A stretch of DNA of 46,262 bases from an uncultured Lachnospiraceae bacterium (GTDB lineage: Bacteria; Bacillota; Clostridia; Lachnospirales; Lachnospiraceae): contig CANQVH010000023.1 in assembly GCA_947627245.1 (NCBI GenBank), forward strand, positions 1 through 46,262, read 5' to 3'. Positions 25,233 to 33,329 of this stretch are shown here, in pieces; the first letter of the stretch is position 1; each line of letters starts with the position of its first letter. Below the pieces are notes generated by a model that saw nothing but the letters and a program-made list of their open reading frames with translations, was not told the DNA's origin and made no database searches. A program made the translations under genes and the position numbers.

Positions 25233-25697
25233 ATGGGCGGATCCGTAAAGCTGGTTGCCAACAACAAAAAGGCTTATCACGATTATTTTATCGACGAGAA
25301 GTACGAGGCAGGGATCGCGCTTGCCGGTACCGAGGTGAAGTCTCTGCGCATGGGAAAGTGCAGCATCAAGGAGGCCTTCGTCCGCATCGAGAACGGCGAG
25401 ATGCTTATCTACGGGATGCATGTCAGTCCCTATGAGAAGGGCAATCTTTTCAACAAGGATCCGCTGCGCGTGCGCAAGCTCCTTCTGCACAGGAGCGAGA
25501 TCAACAAGCTGACGGGCAGGATCAAGGAGAAGGGCTACACGATCGTACCGCTGCAGGTCTACTTCCGGGGAAGTCTGGCGAAGGTTGAGGTCGGCCTTGC
25601 GCGGGGCAAGAAGCTCTATGATAAGCGGCAGGACATCGCGAAGAAGGACATGCGCCGCGAGGCGGAGCGCGAGTACAAGATCAGGAATTTCGGCTGA
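25233..25697 (+). CDS. smpB: SsrA-binding protein SmpB
   Basis: A 154-residue tmRNA-binding protein needed for trans-translation rescue of stalled ribosomes. Family landmarks: [48 protein letters not shown], the [10 protein letters not shown] block, and the basic C-terminal tail [22 protein letters not shown] that enters the decoding site. The gene lies 57 bp before ssrA, its RNA partner, as in many Firmicutes. GGAAGGGAGGG precedes the ATG. Confidence 0.97.
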   Translation: MGGSVKLVANNKKAYHDYFIDEKYEAGIALAGTEVKSLRMGKCSIKEAFVRIENGEMLIYGMHVSPYEKGNLFNKDPLRVRKLLLHRSEINKLTGRIKEKGYTIVPLQVYFRGSLAKVEVGLARGKKLYDKRQDIAKKDMRREAEREYKIRNFG

Positions 25698-25754
25698 ATC
25701 CCTGAAGCGGGCAATGGTATTTTGCTTTCTATTTTTCTTTTTAATTTTTACTCC

Positions 25755-26091
25755 GGGCCAGTAAAGGTTTCGACGGGGGTTATGAAGCTGGAGAAGCTAT
25801 CCGCAGGTGATGCGTCAAATCACAAACCTAAATATAAACGCTGAAGATAATTTAGCACTCGCTGCCTAATGGCAGTTGTCCGCCTCGGAGCACCTGCACT
25901 TTGAGACGCGGGCATCGACGATGCAGGAAACGACGTATGCTAAGCTTTGCACATACGGGCGTATCATGAAGCTACCGAAAGTAGGAGGGTGTCAGCTCTC
26001 GCTTGCCGGAGGGAATGACAAAGAACTGACTATGATAGTAGAAGGACAGTGAATTGGCTTTCGGACACGGGTTCGATTCCCGTCTGGTCCA
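25755..26091 (+). ncRNA. ssrA: tmRNA (ssrA)
   Basis: A 337-base transfer-messenger RNA. The 5' arm GGGCCAG (25755-25761) followed by TAAAGGTTTCGACGGGGG pairs with CTGGTCC (26084-26090). The tRNA-like T-arm GGGTTCGATTCCC lies near 26069-26081. The tag frame begins about 25837 and reads NAEDNLALAA, ending in TAA at 25867-25869; the resume codon is AAC or the following GCT. No CCA is encoded after the discriminator A. SmpB is encoded just upstream. Confidence 0.95.
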
Positions 26092-26153
26092 TCGAATCCA
26101 CAAGAAGCGAACACCGCAGGGAGTTCGGCTGCTTCGCGGTTTAGTCCATTGCG

Positions 26154-26192
26154 GCGCGAACGAACCTCGCAGAAGGTTCGTCTGTTTCGCGC
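26154..26192 (+). other. hairpin downstream of ssrA, first
   Basis: GCGCGAA-CGAACCT (26154-26167) pairs with AGGTTCG (26174-26180) and TTCGCGC (26186-26192), with a five-base bulge. No T-run follows. Confidence 0.45.
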
Positions 26193-26212
26193 ATTCGTAC
26201 GCTTAATTGTGC

Positions 26213-26248
26213 AAATCCGGGCATTGACGGCTGTCAGTGTTCGGATTT
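26213..26248 (+). other. hairpin downstream of ssrA, second
   Basis: A continuous 16-pair stem (26213-26228 with 26233-26248, three G-U) with a GGCT loop. It may act as the end of the ssrA transcript, though only short T stretches follow (TGTGCATTTTGC). No gene is seen in the 324 bases between ssrA and 26416. Confidence 0.5.
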
Positions 26249-26415
26249 TGTGCATTTTGCGTCATCGAATAAGATTTGTCCTTCTTTTATCCGGACTGTG
26301 TTTGTACACATAATAGACATAAATGCGTGATAAGATGTTCGCAAAAGCCGGATTTCCGGAGTCAAAAAGGCTCACAGAGGCAAAGTATCCGGCAGGCGAA
26401 AGGGGAGGAGAGCGG

Positions 26416-27096
26416 ATGGACAGACCGACCATTCTGGTGGTGGACGATGAGAGCAGGATGCGCAAGCTGGTGCGCGATTTTTTGGTGAAGAAGAATTTTG
26501 AGGTGCTGGAGGCCGAGGACGGCGAGCAGGCGATCGATATTTTCTTTGAGAAGAAGGATATTGCCCTCGTGATCTTGGATGTGATGATGCCGAAAATGGA
26601 CGGCTGGCAGGTGTGCCGGGAGATCCGCAGATACTCCCAGACGCCGATCATCATGTTGACGGCAAAGGCCGAGGAGTACGACGAACTGCGCGGCTTCGAG
26701 CTCGGTGTGGACGAGTATATTTCCAAGCCGTTCAGCCCGAAGATCCTTGTTGCGCGCGTTGATGCGATCCTGCGCAGGACGAGCGGTTTCTCGGCGGACG
26801 ACGTGCTGAAGGCCGGAGTCATTGAGATTAACCGCGCCGCGCATGAGGTGACGATCGACGGGAAGAGCGTGGAGCTCAGCTACAAGGAATTTGAGCTTCT
26901 GGTCTATTTTATGGAGAATCAGGGCATCGCTCTTTCCAGAGAGAAGATCCTCAACAGCGTCTGGAATTATGACTATTTCGGCGATGCGCGGACGATCGAT
27001 ACGCATGTGAAAAAGCTTCGTAGCAAGATGGGTGCATACGGGGATTACATCAAGACGATCTGGGGCATGGGATACAAGTTTGAAGTGGAAGGCTGA
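26416..27096 (+). CDS. OmpR-family response regulator
   Basis: A 226-residue two-component regulator. Receiver domain 1-120 with acidic pair D10-D11, phosphoacceptor D55 in VILDVMMPK, T82 and K104 in the YISKPFSP loop. Winged-helix DNA-binding domain about 130-226 with ELSYKEFELLVYFMENQG and RTIDTHVKKLRSK. The ATG at 26416 has GGGGAGGAG upstream; the frame extends 31 codons earlier without a ribosome site. It is followed after 6 bp by its histidine kinase. The stimulus is unknown. Confidence 0.93.
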   Translation: MDRPTILVVDDESRMRKLVRDFLVKKNFEVLEAEDGEQAIDIFFEKKDIALVILDVMMPKMDGWQVCREIRRYSQTPIIMLTAKAEEYDELRGFELGVDEYISKPFSPKILVARVDAILRRTSGFSADDVLKAGVIEINRAAHEVTIDGKSVELSYKEFELLVYFMENQGIALSREKILNSVWNYDYFGDARTIDTHVKKLRSKMGAYGDYIKTIWGMGYKFEVEG

Positions 27097-27102
27097 TGAC
27101 AG

Positions 27103-28683
27103 GTGAAGGGTTCGATACGAAAGCAGCTCACGATCATATTTATCGCGCTGACAGGAATGCTGTTTTTGGCAAATTATCTGATTAACACGTTTTTCTTGGA
27201 GGGCTTTTATTCTATGCGAAAGAAAAACGTGCTGATCGAAGCGTATGACAGCCTGAACGAAAACATCACCGACAGCGGAAAAATGAAAAAGGGCGGTGTG
27301 CAGGAGTTCGAGGAGCTCTGCAACGCAAACAGCATTTCGTTCATCGTGACGGACGAGGATTATCATATGCTGGTCTGGACGGACACGGCCTACGCGCAGT
27401 CGGATTATCTGCGGCTGATGCTGGGGCGGCTGAACGGTTACGGGATCGGACTTGATACGGTAGATCCGAATTCCATTCTGGTGCAGAACGATTCCTACAC
27501 GATCCAGAAAAAATACGACCCGGAGGTCGCGGTCGATTATATGGAAATGTGGGGGACGCTGGACAAAGGGTTCTATTTCATCATGCGCATCAACATGGAG
27601 AGCATCCGGGACAGCGTGCGCATTGCCAACGATTTTATCAAGTATATCTGTCTGTTCGGCGTGTTGCTGGCGAGCGTTCTGGTGTGGTTCATCTCCGGGC
27701 GCGTGACGAAGCCGCTCGGAGAGCTGACCGAGCTTTCCAAGCGCATGGCCGGACTGGATTTCAGCGCCAAATATACGAGCGGAGGAAGCGACGAGGTAGG
27801 GCAGCTCGGCGAGTCCTTCAACCGCATGTCGGAAAATCTTGAGAAGACGTACTCGCAGTTGTTGACGGCGAACAATGAGCTGCAGAAGGATATCCGGAAG
27901 AAAGAGGAAATCGACGACATGCGCAAGGAGTTCCTGTCCAACGTGTCGCATGAGCTGAAGACGCCGATCGCGCTGATCCAAGGCTACGCGGAGGGACTTC
28001 AGGAGTGCGTGAACGACGACGAGGAGAGCCGCGCGTTTTACTGCGACGTCATTATGGACGAGGCGTCGAAGATGAACGGACTGGTTCAGAAGCTTTTGAC
28101 GCTGAACCAATTGGAGTTCGGCAACGAGCAGGTGGTAATGGAGCGTTTTGACCTGAGCGAGCTGATCCGCAACAAGGTACAGTCGGTGGCGATTCTGGCG
28201 CAGCAAAAGGAGGCGCAGCTCGTCTGCGACGTCCCGGACAAGCTGTATGCATGGGGAGACGAGTACAAGGTCGAGGAGGTACTGACAAACTACCTGAGCA
28301 ACGCGCTGAACCATGTGGACGGCGAGCGTCAGATCACGGTTCGGGCGGGCAGAGTCGCGGACGTGGAGCCGCAGACCATGTCGGAGACAAACGGCAGAGA
28401 CGCAGGCGGCCATGTTGTGCGCGTCACCGTGCGCAATACGGGCGAGCGGATCCCGGAGGAGGATCTGGGGCTGATCTGGGACAAGTTTTACAAGGTGGAC
28501 AAGGCGAGGACCAGAGAGTACGGCGGCAGCGGCGTGGGACTTTCCATCGTGAAAGCGATCATGGAATCGTTTCATCAGGACTACGGCGTGCACAACTGTG
28601 AAGATGGCGTAGAGTTCTGGTTTGAGCTGAAGAGCGGGGACGAAGATGCAGCAGCGGATCCTGCCGTTTCAGACAGAACGTGA
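27103..28683 (+). CDS. HAMP-containing sensor histidine kinase
   Basis: A 526-residue membrane kinase, partner of the preceding regulator. First helix about 8-30, an extracellular sensor loop of roughly 150 residues (about 31-178), second helix about 180-200, HAMP about 201-255, HisKA with phospho-acceptor H283 in SNVSHELKTP, and HATPase with N-box NYLSNALNHV, a G1-type VRNTGERI, F-box IWDKFYKVD and G2 GGSGVGLSI. The layout equals that of cell-envelope sensors. Start is a GTG 7 bases after the regulator stop with TGGAAGG ahead; no in-frame ATG is near. Confidence 0.9.
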   Translation: MKGSIRKQLTIIFIALTGMLFLANYLINTFFLEGFYSMRKKNVLIEAYDSLNENITDSGKMKKGGVQEFEELCNANSISFIVTDEDYHMLVWTDTAYAQSDYLRLMLGRLNGYGIGLDTVDPNSILVQNDSYTIQKKYDPEVAVDYMEMWGTLDKGFYFIMRINMESIRDSVRIANDFIKYICLFGVLLASVLVWFISGRVTKPLGELTELSKRMAGLDFSAKYTSGGSDEVGQLGESFNRMSENLEKTYSQLLTANNELQKDIRKKEEIDDMRKEFLSNVSHELKTPIALIQGYAEGLQECVNDDEESRAFYCDVIMDEASKMNGLVQKLLTLNQLEFGNEQVVMERFDLSELIRNKVQSVAILAQQKEAQLVCDVPDKLYAWGDEYKVEEVLTNYLSNALNHVDGERQITVRAGRVADVEPQTMSETNGRDAGGHVVRVTVRNTGERIPEEDLGLIWDKFYKVDKARTREYGGSGVGLSIVKAIMESFHQDYGVHNCEDGVEFWFELKSGDEDAAADPAVSDRT

Positions 28684-28699
28684 GGGCAAGAGGTCGGCA

Positions 28700-28900
28700 T
28701 CGCTGCGGATAGAATGCAGGGATAAGGCATCAGGCGTCGCTGCGGATAGAATGCAAGGATAAGGCATCAAGCATCGCTGCGGACAGAATGTGAGAATAAG
28801 GCGGCAGGCATCGCTGCGGACAGAATGCAAGGATAAGGCATCAGGCATCGCTGCGGACAGAATGTGAGAATAAGGCGGCAGGCGTCGCTGCGGATAGGAG
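28700..28900 (+). repeat. 37-bp tandem repeat (5 full copies plus partial)
   Basis: TCGCTGCGGA recurs exactly every 37 bases at 28700, 28737, 28774, 28811, 28848 and 28885. Units come as two alternating types: one ending with GGATAAGGCATCAGGC, the other with GAGAATAAGGCGGCAGGC. The period is not a multiple of three, so it is non-coding. The last, partial unit runs into the AGGAGG of the next gene. Confidence 0.88.
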
Positions 28901-28911
28901 GGACGAGGCGC

Positions 28912-30261
28912 ATGGGAAGAGTCGCAGTAGTCGGCGGCGGGGCGGCAGGCATGATGGCTGCGGCGGCGGCCGCTATGAACGGCCATAAGGTCAGCCTGTA
29001 TGAGAAGAATGAAAAGCTGGGAAAGAAGCTCTACATCACAGGCAAGGGACGCTGCAACCTGACGAATAACTGCGACGTCGAGGCGCTGCTTCGGGCCGTC
29101 TGCACGAATCGAAAGTTTCTCTATAGCGCGTTTTACGGCTTTGACAGTCAGGCGACGATCCGCTTTTTTGAGGAGGCCGGAATGCCGACGAAGACGGAGC
29201 GGGGCAATCGGGTATTTCCGGTCTCGGATCATTCCTCGGATGTGATCGCCGCGCTCTCCGCGAGGCTTCGCGCGGGCGGCGTGAAGATCTGTCTAAATGA
29301 GGAAGTGCGTGAAATTTTATACGAAGAGCTGGACGCGGCGCAGAACACGACGCAGGATGCCGCGCAAAACACAGTGCAGCATTTGATGCGAAATGCGGCG
29401 CCCGGACAGCGAGACAATAAGGCGCAGACCGCTGGGAATGAAAAACTCGCGGTATCCAGCCTTAGGCTGGCGTCCGGGCGGCGTGTTCCGTGCGATGCGG
29501 TGATTGTCGCGACCGGCGGGCTGTCCTATCCGTCAACCGGCTCGACCGGGGACGGGTATCGCTTCGCGGAGACGGCCGGGCATCGCGTGACCGAGTGCTC
29601 ACCCTCTCTTGTGCCGATGGAGACAGCCGGGGATCTGGCACAGCGAATGCAGGGCTTGTCTCTGCGCAACGTCGAGATTTCCATACTGGACGGGAAGAAA
29701 GTGCTTTTTCGGGAATTCGGCGAGATGATGTTCACGCATTTCGGCGTGACGGGACCGCTGATCCTGACGGCAAGCAGCGTCGTGCAGAAGCGGTTGAGAG
29801 AGCAGCCGCTGGAGCTGTACATCGATCTGAAACCCGCGCTTTCCGAGGAGCAGCTTGACGCAAGGATTCTGAGGGAATTTGAGGCCGGGAAGAATAAGCA
29901 GTTCAAGACGATTCTCGGGACGCTGTTTCCGGCGAAGCTGATCCCGGTAATGATCCTGTTGTGCGGGATCCCTGCGGAGAAACCGGTCCATGAGATCACG
30001 AGGGAAGAGCGCCGGGGGTTAATCACGTACACGAAACATTTTCCTTTGACATTGACGGGGCTTCGAGGGTATAATGAAGCAGTCATCACGAGGGGCGGCG
30101 TAGATATCAGGGAGATCGATCCGTCGACGATGGGATCACGGAAGGCGCAGGGTCTGTATTTTGCGGGCGAGGTGCTGGATCTCGACGCGGTGACCGGAGG
30201 ATTTAATCTTCAGATCGCATGGTCGACCGGCTATGCGGCCGGGACGGGCATTTCGGTATGA
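28912..30261 (+). CDS. HI0933-family (BaiN/YhiN-like) FAD-dependent oxidoreductase
   Basis: A 449-residue flavoprotein of the HI0933/YhiN family, which includes BaiN of bile-acid 7-dehydroxylation as well as many uncharacterised members. N-terminal dinucleotide fold VAVVGGGAAGMMAA (4-17) with E at the end of the second strand, then KLYITGKGRCNLTN, RGNRVFPVSDHS, VIVATGGLSYPSTGSTGDGY, and the C-terminal FAGEVLDLDAVTGGFNLQIAW. A low-complexity Gln/Asn/Ala insertion of about 45 residues (after YEELDAAQNT) sits between beta strands. The start at 28912 follows AGGAGG supplied by the 37-bp repeat. Substrate unknown; BaiN function should not be assumed. Confidence 0.85.
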   Translation: MGRVAVVGGGAAGMMAAAAAAMNGHKVSLYEKNEKLGKKLYITGKGRCNLTNNCDVEALLRAVCTNRKFLYSAFYGFDSQATIRFFEEAGMPTKTERGNRVFPVSDHSSDVIAALSARLRAGGVKICLNEEVREILYEELDAAQNTTQDAAQNTVQHLMRNAAPGQRDNKAQTAGNEKLAVSSLRLASGRRVPCDAVIVATGGLSYPSTGSTGDGYRFAETAGHRVTECSPSLVPMETAGDLAQRMQGLSLRNVEISILDGKKVLFREFGEMMFTHFGVTGPLILTASSVVQKRLREQPLELYIDLKPALSEEQLDARILREFEAGKNKQFKTILGTLFPAKLIPVMILLCGIPAEKPVHEITREERRGLITYTKHFPLTLTGLRGYNEAVITRGGVDIREIDPSTMGSRKAQGLYFAGEVLDLDAVTGGFNLQIAWSTGYAAGTGISV

Positions 30262-30367
30262 GATCTCCGGAAAAGCAGAAAAATAGGACTGGTAAATAAG
30301 AGCGGGATAAAATAAGCGCAGGGCAGAATAGGACCAAGACAAATAAGACAAAGACAGGAGAATAGGT

Positions 30368-31033
30368 ATGAGCTTTAATATAGCGATAGACGGACCGGCC
30401 GGAGCCGGAAAGAGCACGATCGCGAAGCGCGCCGCGAAGGAGCTTTCCTTCACCTATGTGGATACCGGCGCGATGTACCGGGCGATCACGCTCGGGCTGA
30501 TGAGAAGCGGTACGGATATCGAGGATGCGCGCGCGCTTGAGGAAGCGCTTGCGGACATCGAGGTGACGATCGATTACCGGGAAGGCGTGCAGCAGGTTTA
30601 TCTGAACGGGGAGAACGTATCCGGGCAGATCCGCACAGAAGAAGTGAGCGCAAGGACAAGCGCCTGCGCCGCGAAGCCACAGGTGCGCGCGAAGCTGACC
30701 GATCTGCAAAGAGGGCTCGCCGAGCGGGAAAACGTCCTGATGGACGGCCGCGACATCGGTACGGCGATCCTGCCGAATGCGCAGCTTAAAATTTACCTGA
30801 CCGCGAGCATCGAAGCGCGGGCTGAGCGTCGGTACCGGGAGCTCGTTGAGCGGGGAGAGGAATGTTCGATTGAGGAGATCGCGAAGGATATCGAGGAGCG
30901 TGACTACCGCGATATGCACAGGCAGACGACGCCGCTTATGCAGGCGGACGACGCGATCCTGATCGATTCGTCCGATATGACGATTGAGGAAGTGACGGCG
31001 CGGATCGTGGAGCTGGCGAGGGAACGCATTTGA
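30368..31033 (+). CDS. cmk: cytidylate kinase
   Basis: A 221-residue (d)CMP kinase. P-loop GPAGAGKST (9-17), then YVDTGAMYRAITLG, the CMP-binding insert around VSARTSACAAKPQVR, LMDGRDIGTAILPNA, and the lid RDYRDMHRQTTPL. It supplies CDP for nucleotide synthesis. AGGAG precedes the ATG. The order cmk, ispH, S1 protein is conserved in Clostridia. Confidence 0.96.
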   Translation: MSFNIAIDGPAGAGKSTIAKRAAKELSFTYVDTGAMYRAITLGLMRSGTDIEDARALEEALADIEVTIDYREGVQQVYLNGENVSGQIRTEEVSARTSACAAKPQVRAKLTDLQRGLAERENVLMDGRDIGTAILPNAQLKIYLTASIEARAERRYRELVERGEECSIEEIAKDIEERDYRDMHRQTTPLMQADDAILIDSSDMTIEEVTARIVELARERI

Positions 31034-31098
31034 AGCGGGCATGAAGCCTCATGCCGGACATCAAAGACATCAAAAGCCGCACGGACGGAAAGCGTCGA

Positions 31099-31146
31099 GA
31101 GAAGATGTAAGAGAAGATGTAAGAGAAGATGCAAGAGAAAATGTAA
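31099..31146 (+). repeat. 4 x 12-bp tandem repeat before ispH
   Basis: Four units of GAGAARATGYAA, then a degenerate fifth. Lies in the cmk-ispH gap, without coding function on the + strand. Confidence 0.8.
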
Positions 31147-31180
31147 GGGGAAATATGAGGGGAGCGATAGCGGGAAAGGC

Positions 31181-32029
31181 ATGAAGGTGATCGTAGCGAA
31201 GACGGCGGGATTCTGCTTCGGCGTAAAGCGCGCCGTGGAGCAGGTCTACCGGCAGATCGAGGAGGGCGTAAAGCCAATCTATACATACGGGCCGATCATT
31301 CACAATGAGGAGGTCGTGCGTGAGCTTCAGGAAAAGGGCGTACAGATCATAGAGAGCGAGGAGGAGCTGGATTCGCTCGACGAGGGGACCGTGATCATCC
31401 GCTCGCACGGTGTGCCGGAGCGCGTTTACCGGAAGATCGAGGCGCGCGGACTGCACATCGTGGACGCGACCTGCCCGTTTGTCCGGAAAATTCACCGGAT
31501 CGTCCGCGAGCACAGCGAGCAGGGTGCGCAGGTCGTGATCATCGGAAATGAGGGGCATCCGGAGGTCGAGGGGATCAAGGGATGGTGCCTCGGACCGGTC
31601 AAAGTGATCGGGACGAAAGAGGAGGCGAAACAATTTCAGCCCACTCCCGGGAAAAGAGTTTGCATCGTGTCTCAGACGACATTTAATTACAAGAAATTTG
31701 ATAATTTAGTTGAAATTATTTTGAAAATGAGTTATGATGAAGTGGATATCTTGAACACTATTTGCAGTGCAACGGAAGAGCGTCAGTCGGAAGCGCGGGA
31801 GATTGCAGCGAAGGTGGACAGTATGATCGTCATTGGCGGCAGACACAGTTCCAATACACGGAAGCTGTTTGAGATATGCAAGATGGAATGTGCAAATACT
31901 TACTATATACAAACAATAAAGGATTTGGATCTTCGACGATTATCATCCATTGGTTGCGTAGGTATTACAGCAGGGGCATCCACCCCAAATATTTTGATTG
32001 AGGAGGTTTCAAAACAATGTCAGATTTAA
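31181..32029 (+). CDS. ispH: 4-hydroxy-3-methylbut-2-enyl diphosphate reductase
   Basis: A 282-residue iron-sulfur enzyme making isopentenyl and dimethylallyl diphosphate in the last step of the MEP pathway. The three cluster cysteines are C12 (AGFCFGV), C98 (VDATCPF) and C195 (NTICSATEERQ); substrate-site residues H41, H76 (IIRSHGVP) and H126 with E128 (GHPEV) are present, along with the final TAGASTP. GGGAAAGG lies near the start. The last third of the gene is distinctly AT-rich compared with the first. It overlaps the S1-protein gene by 13 bp in another frame, whereas several clostridia carry the two as one fused protein. Confidence 0.96.
   Translation: MKVIVAKTAGFCFGVKRAVEQVYRQIEEGVKPIYTYGPIIHNEEVVRELQEKGVQIIESEEELDSLDEGTVIIRSHGVPERVYRKIEARGLHIVDATCPFVRKIHRIVREHSEQGAQVVIIGNEGHPEVEGIKGWCLGPVKVIGTKEEAKQFQPTPGKRVCIVSQTTFNYKKFDNLVEIILKMSYDEVDILNTICSATEERQSEAREIAAKVDSMIVIGGRHSSNTRKLFEICKMECANTYYIQTIKDLDLRRLSSIGCVGITAGASTPNILIEEVSKQCQI
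31710..31738 (+). promoter_or_regulatory. possible internal promoter inside ispH
   Basis: TTGAAA (31710-31715), 17-bp spacer, TATGAT (31733-31738), inside the AT-rich third of ispH and about 280 bases before the S1 gene. It could give the S1 gene independent transcription. Confidence 0.4.
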
Positions 32030-33216
32030 GTTTTGAACAAATGCTGGAAAATTCATTAAAAACAATTCACAATGGAGAGGTTGTCGAGGGCACTGTTATT
32101 GATGTCAAGGAAGACGAGATCGTTCTGAACATCGGGTACAAGGCGGACGGTATTATCACCAGAAATGAATATACAAACGACTCGAACGTCGATCTCCGCA
32201 CGCTTGTTCATGTGAACGACACGATGGAGGCGAAGGTTCTCAAGGTGAACGACGGAGACGGTCAGGTTCAGCTCACCTACAAGCGCCTCGTTGCAGAGAA
32301 AGGCAATCGGAGACTCGAGGAGGCGTTCAATACGCAGGAGGTGCTCACCGCGCCGGTCGTGCAGGTGCTTTCGGGCGGTTTGAGCGTTGTTGTAGATGAG
32401 GCGAGAGTGTTCATCCCGGCAAGCCTTGTTTCCGATACGTATGAAAAGAATCTGGAGAAGTATGCGGGTCAGGAGATTGAGTTCGTGATTACCGAGTTCA
32501 ATCCGCGCAGGAGAAGGATCATCGGCGACCGCAAGCAGCTTCTCGTGGCGAAGAAGGCCGAGATGCAGAGAGAGCTGCTTGAGCGCATCGCAGTCGGCGA
32601 CGTGGTAGAGGGCGTTGTCAAGAATGTGACGGATTTCGGCGCGTTTGTCGATCTGGGCGGCGCGGACGGTCTGCTTCATATCTCAGAGATGTCTTGGGGA
32701 CATGTGGAGAATCCGAAGAAGGTATTCAAGGTAGGCGAGCCGCTTACCGTACTGATTAAAGACATCAACGGCGACAAGATTGCGCTGAGCCTGAAGTTTG
32801 AGGATCAGAATCCGTGGCTGACAGCCGGTGAGAAATATGCGGTCGGCAATATCGTCGAGGGCAGAGTAGCGAGAATGGCCGATTTCGGCGCGTTTATCGA
32901 GCTTGAGCCGGGCGTGGATGCATTGCTTCACGTATCGCAGATCGCTCATGAGCATGTGGACAAGCCGTCCGACATCCTCAAAACCGGACAGATCATTGAG
33001 GCGAAGGTCGTCAGCTTTGACGGCGCGGATCACAAGATCAGCCTTAGCATGAAGGCTCTCCAGCCTGCGGCACCTGCTCCGGCGCCTGCGGAAGAAGAGG
33101 CTCCTGCGGAGGAGGCCGCTGAGGCTCCCGTAGAGGAAGCGGCAGAGGCAGTCGAGGCTCCTGTAGAAGAAGCGGTTGAGGCTCCGGCAGAGGAAACGGC
33201 AGAGACAGCGGAATAA
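32017..33216 (+). CDS. S1 RNA-binding domain protein (ribosomal protein S1 homologue)
   Basis: A 399-residue protein with four S1 domains (about 17-90, 105-175, 190-262 and 275-347), the last two with the clear KNVTDFGAFVDLGGADGLLHISE and FGAFIELEPGVDALLHVSQ patterns. The C-terminal 45 residues are a Pro/Ala/Glu repeat tail (APAEEEAPAEEA and similar). It is shorter than the six-domain S1 of Gram-negatives and like Firmicutes RpsA homologues that bind mRNA or regulate translation. It starts inside the end of ispH, with AGGAGG at 31999-32004, and ends at a bidirectional terminator. Confidence 0.92.
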   Translation: MSDLSFEQMLENSLKTIHNGEVVEGTVIDVKEDEIVLNIGYKADGIITRNEYTNDSNVDLRTLVHVNDTMEAKVLKVNDGDGQVQLTYKRLVAEKGNRRLEEAFNTQEVLTAPVVQVLSGGLSVVVDEARVFIPASLVSDTYEKNLEKYAGQEIEFVITEFNPRRRRIIGDRKQLLVAKKAEMQRELLERIAVGDVVEGVVKNVTDFGAFVDLGGADGLLHISEMSWGHVENPKKVFKVGEPLTVLIKDINGDKIALSLKFEDQNPWLTAGEKYAVGNIVEGRVARMADFGAFIELEPGVDALLHVSQIAHEHVDKPSDILKTGQIIEAKVVSFDGADHKISLSMKALQPAAPAPAPAEEEAPAEEAAEAPVEEAAEAVEAPVEEAVEAPAEETAETAE

Positions 33217-33235
33217 TCATTCAAAGCACAATAGA

Positions 33236-33273
33236 ACAAAATGGCGGCGGTGCATCTGCACCGCCGTTTTGTG
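33236..33273. terminator. bidirectional terminator
   Basis: CGGCGGTGCA (33245-33254) pairs with TGCACCGCCG (33257-33266) with ACAAAA before and TTTTGT after, so both strands have hairpin plus T-run. It serves the S1 gene (+) and rnfB (-), which converge here. Confidence 0.85.
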
Positions 33274-33329
33274 TTGCCTTTGTTTCAATTTGGATATTTG
33301 ATAATTTAAGCTGTCTTTGTTTGTGCCGG

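Noticed and set aside
25992..26255. Minus-strand frame of 87 codons containing GFDGPDGNRTRVRKP
   Set aside because: It is the antisense of the tmRNA 3' end. Such GPDGNRTRVRKP products are common false gene calls opposite ssrA or tRNA genes; it has no ribosome site.
26362..28593. 743-codon minus-strand frame opposite the regulator and kinase
   Set aside because: The + strand has complete two-component motifs, starts and ribosome sites. The minus frame is an artefact of GC-rich codon use and has no recognisable domain.
28700..28900. Possible CRISPR array
   Set aside because: Units are directly contiguous with no unique spacers, so it is a tandem repeat. No cas gene is nearby.
28912..30261. 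Naming the HI0933-family gene baiN
   Set aside because: No other bai gene is in the window and the family is broad; sequence alone does not support a bile-acid role.
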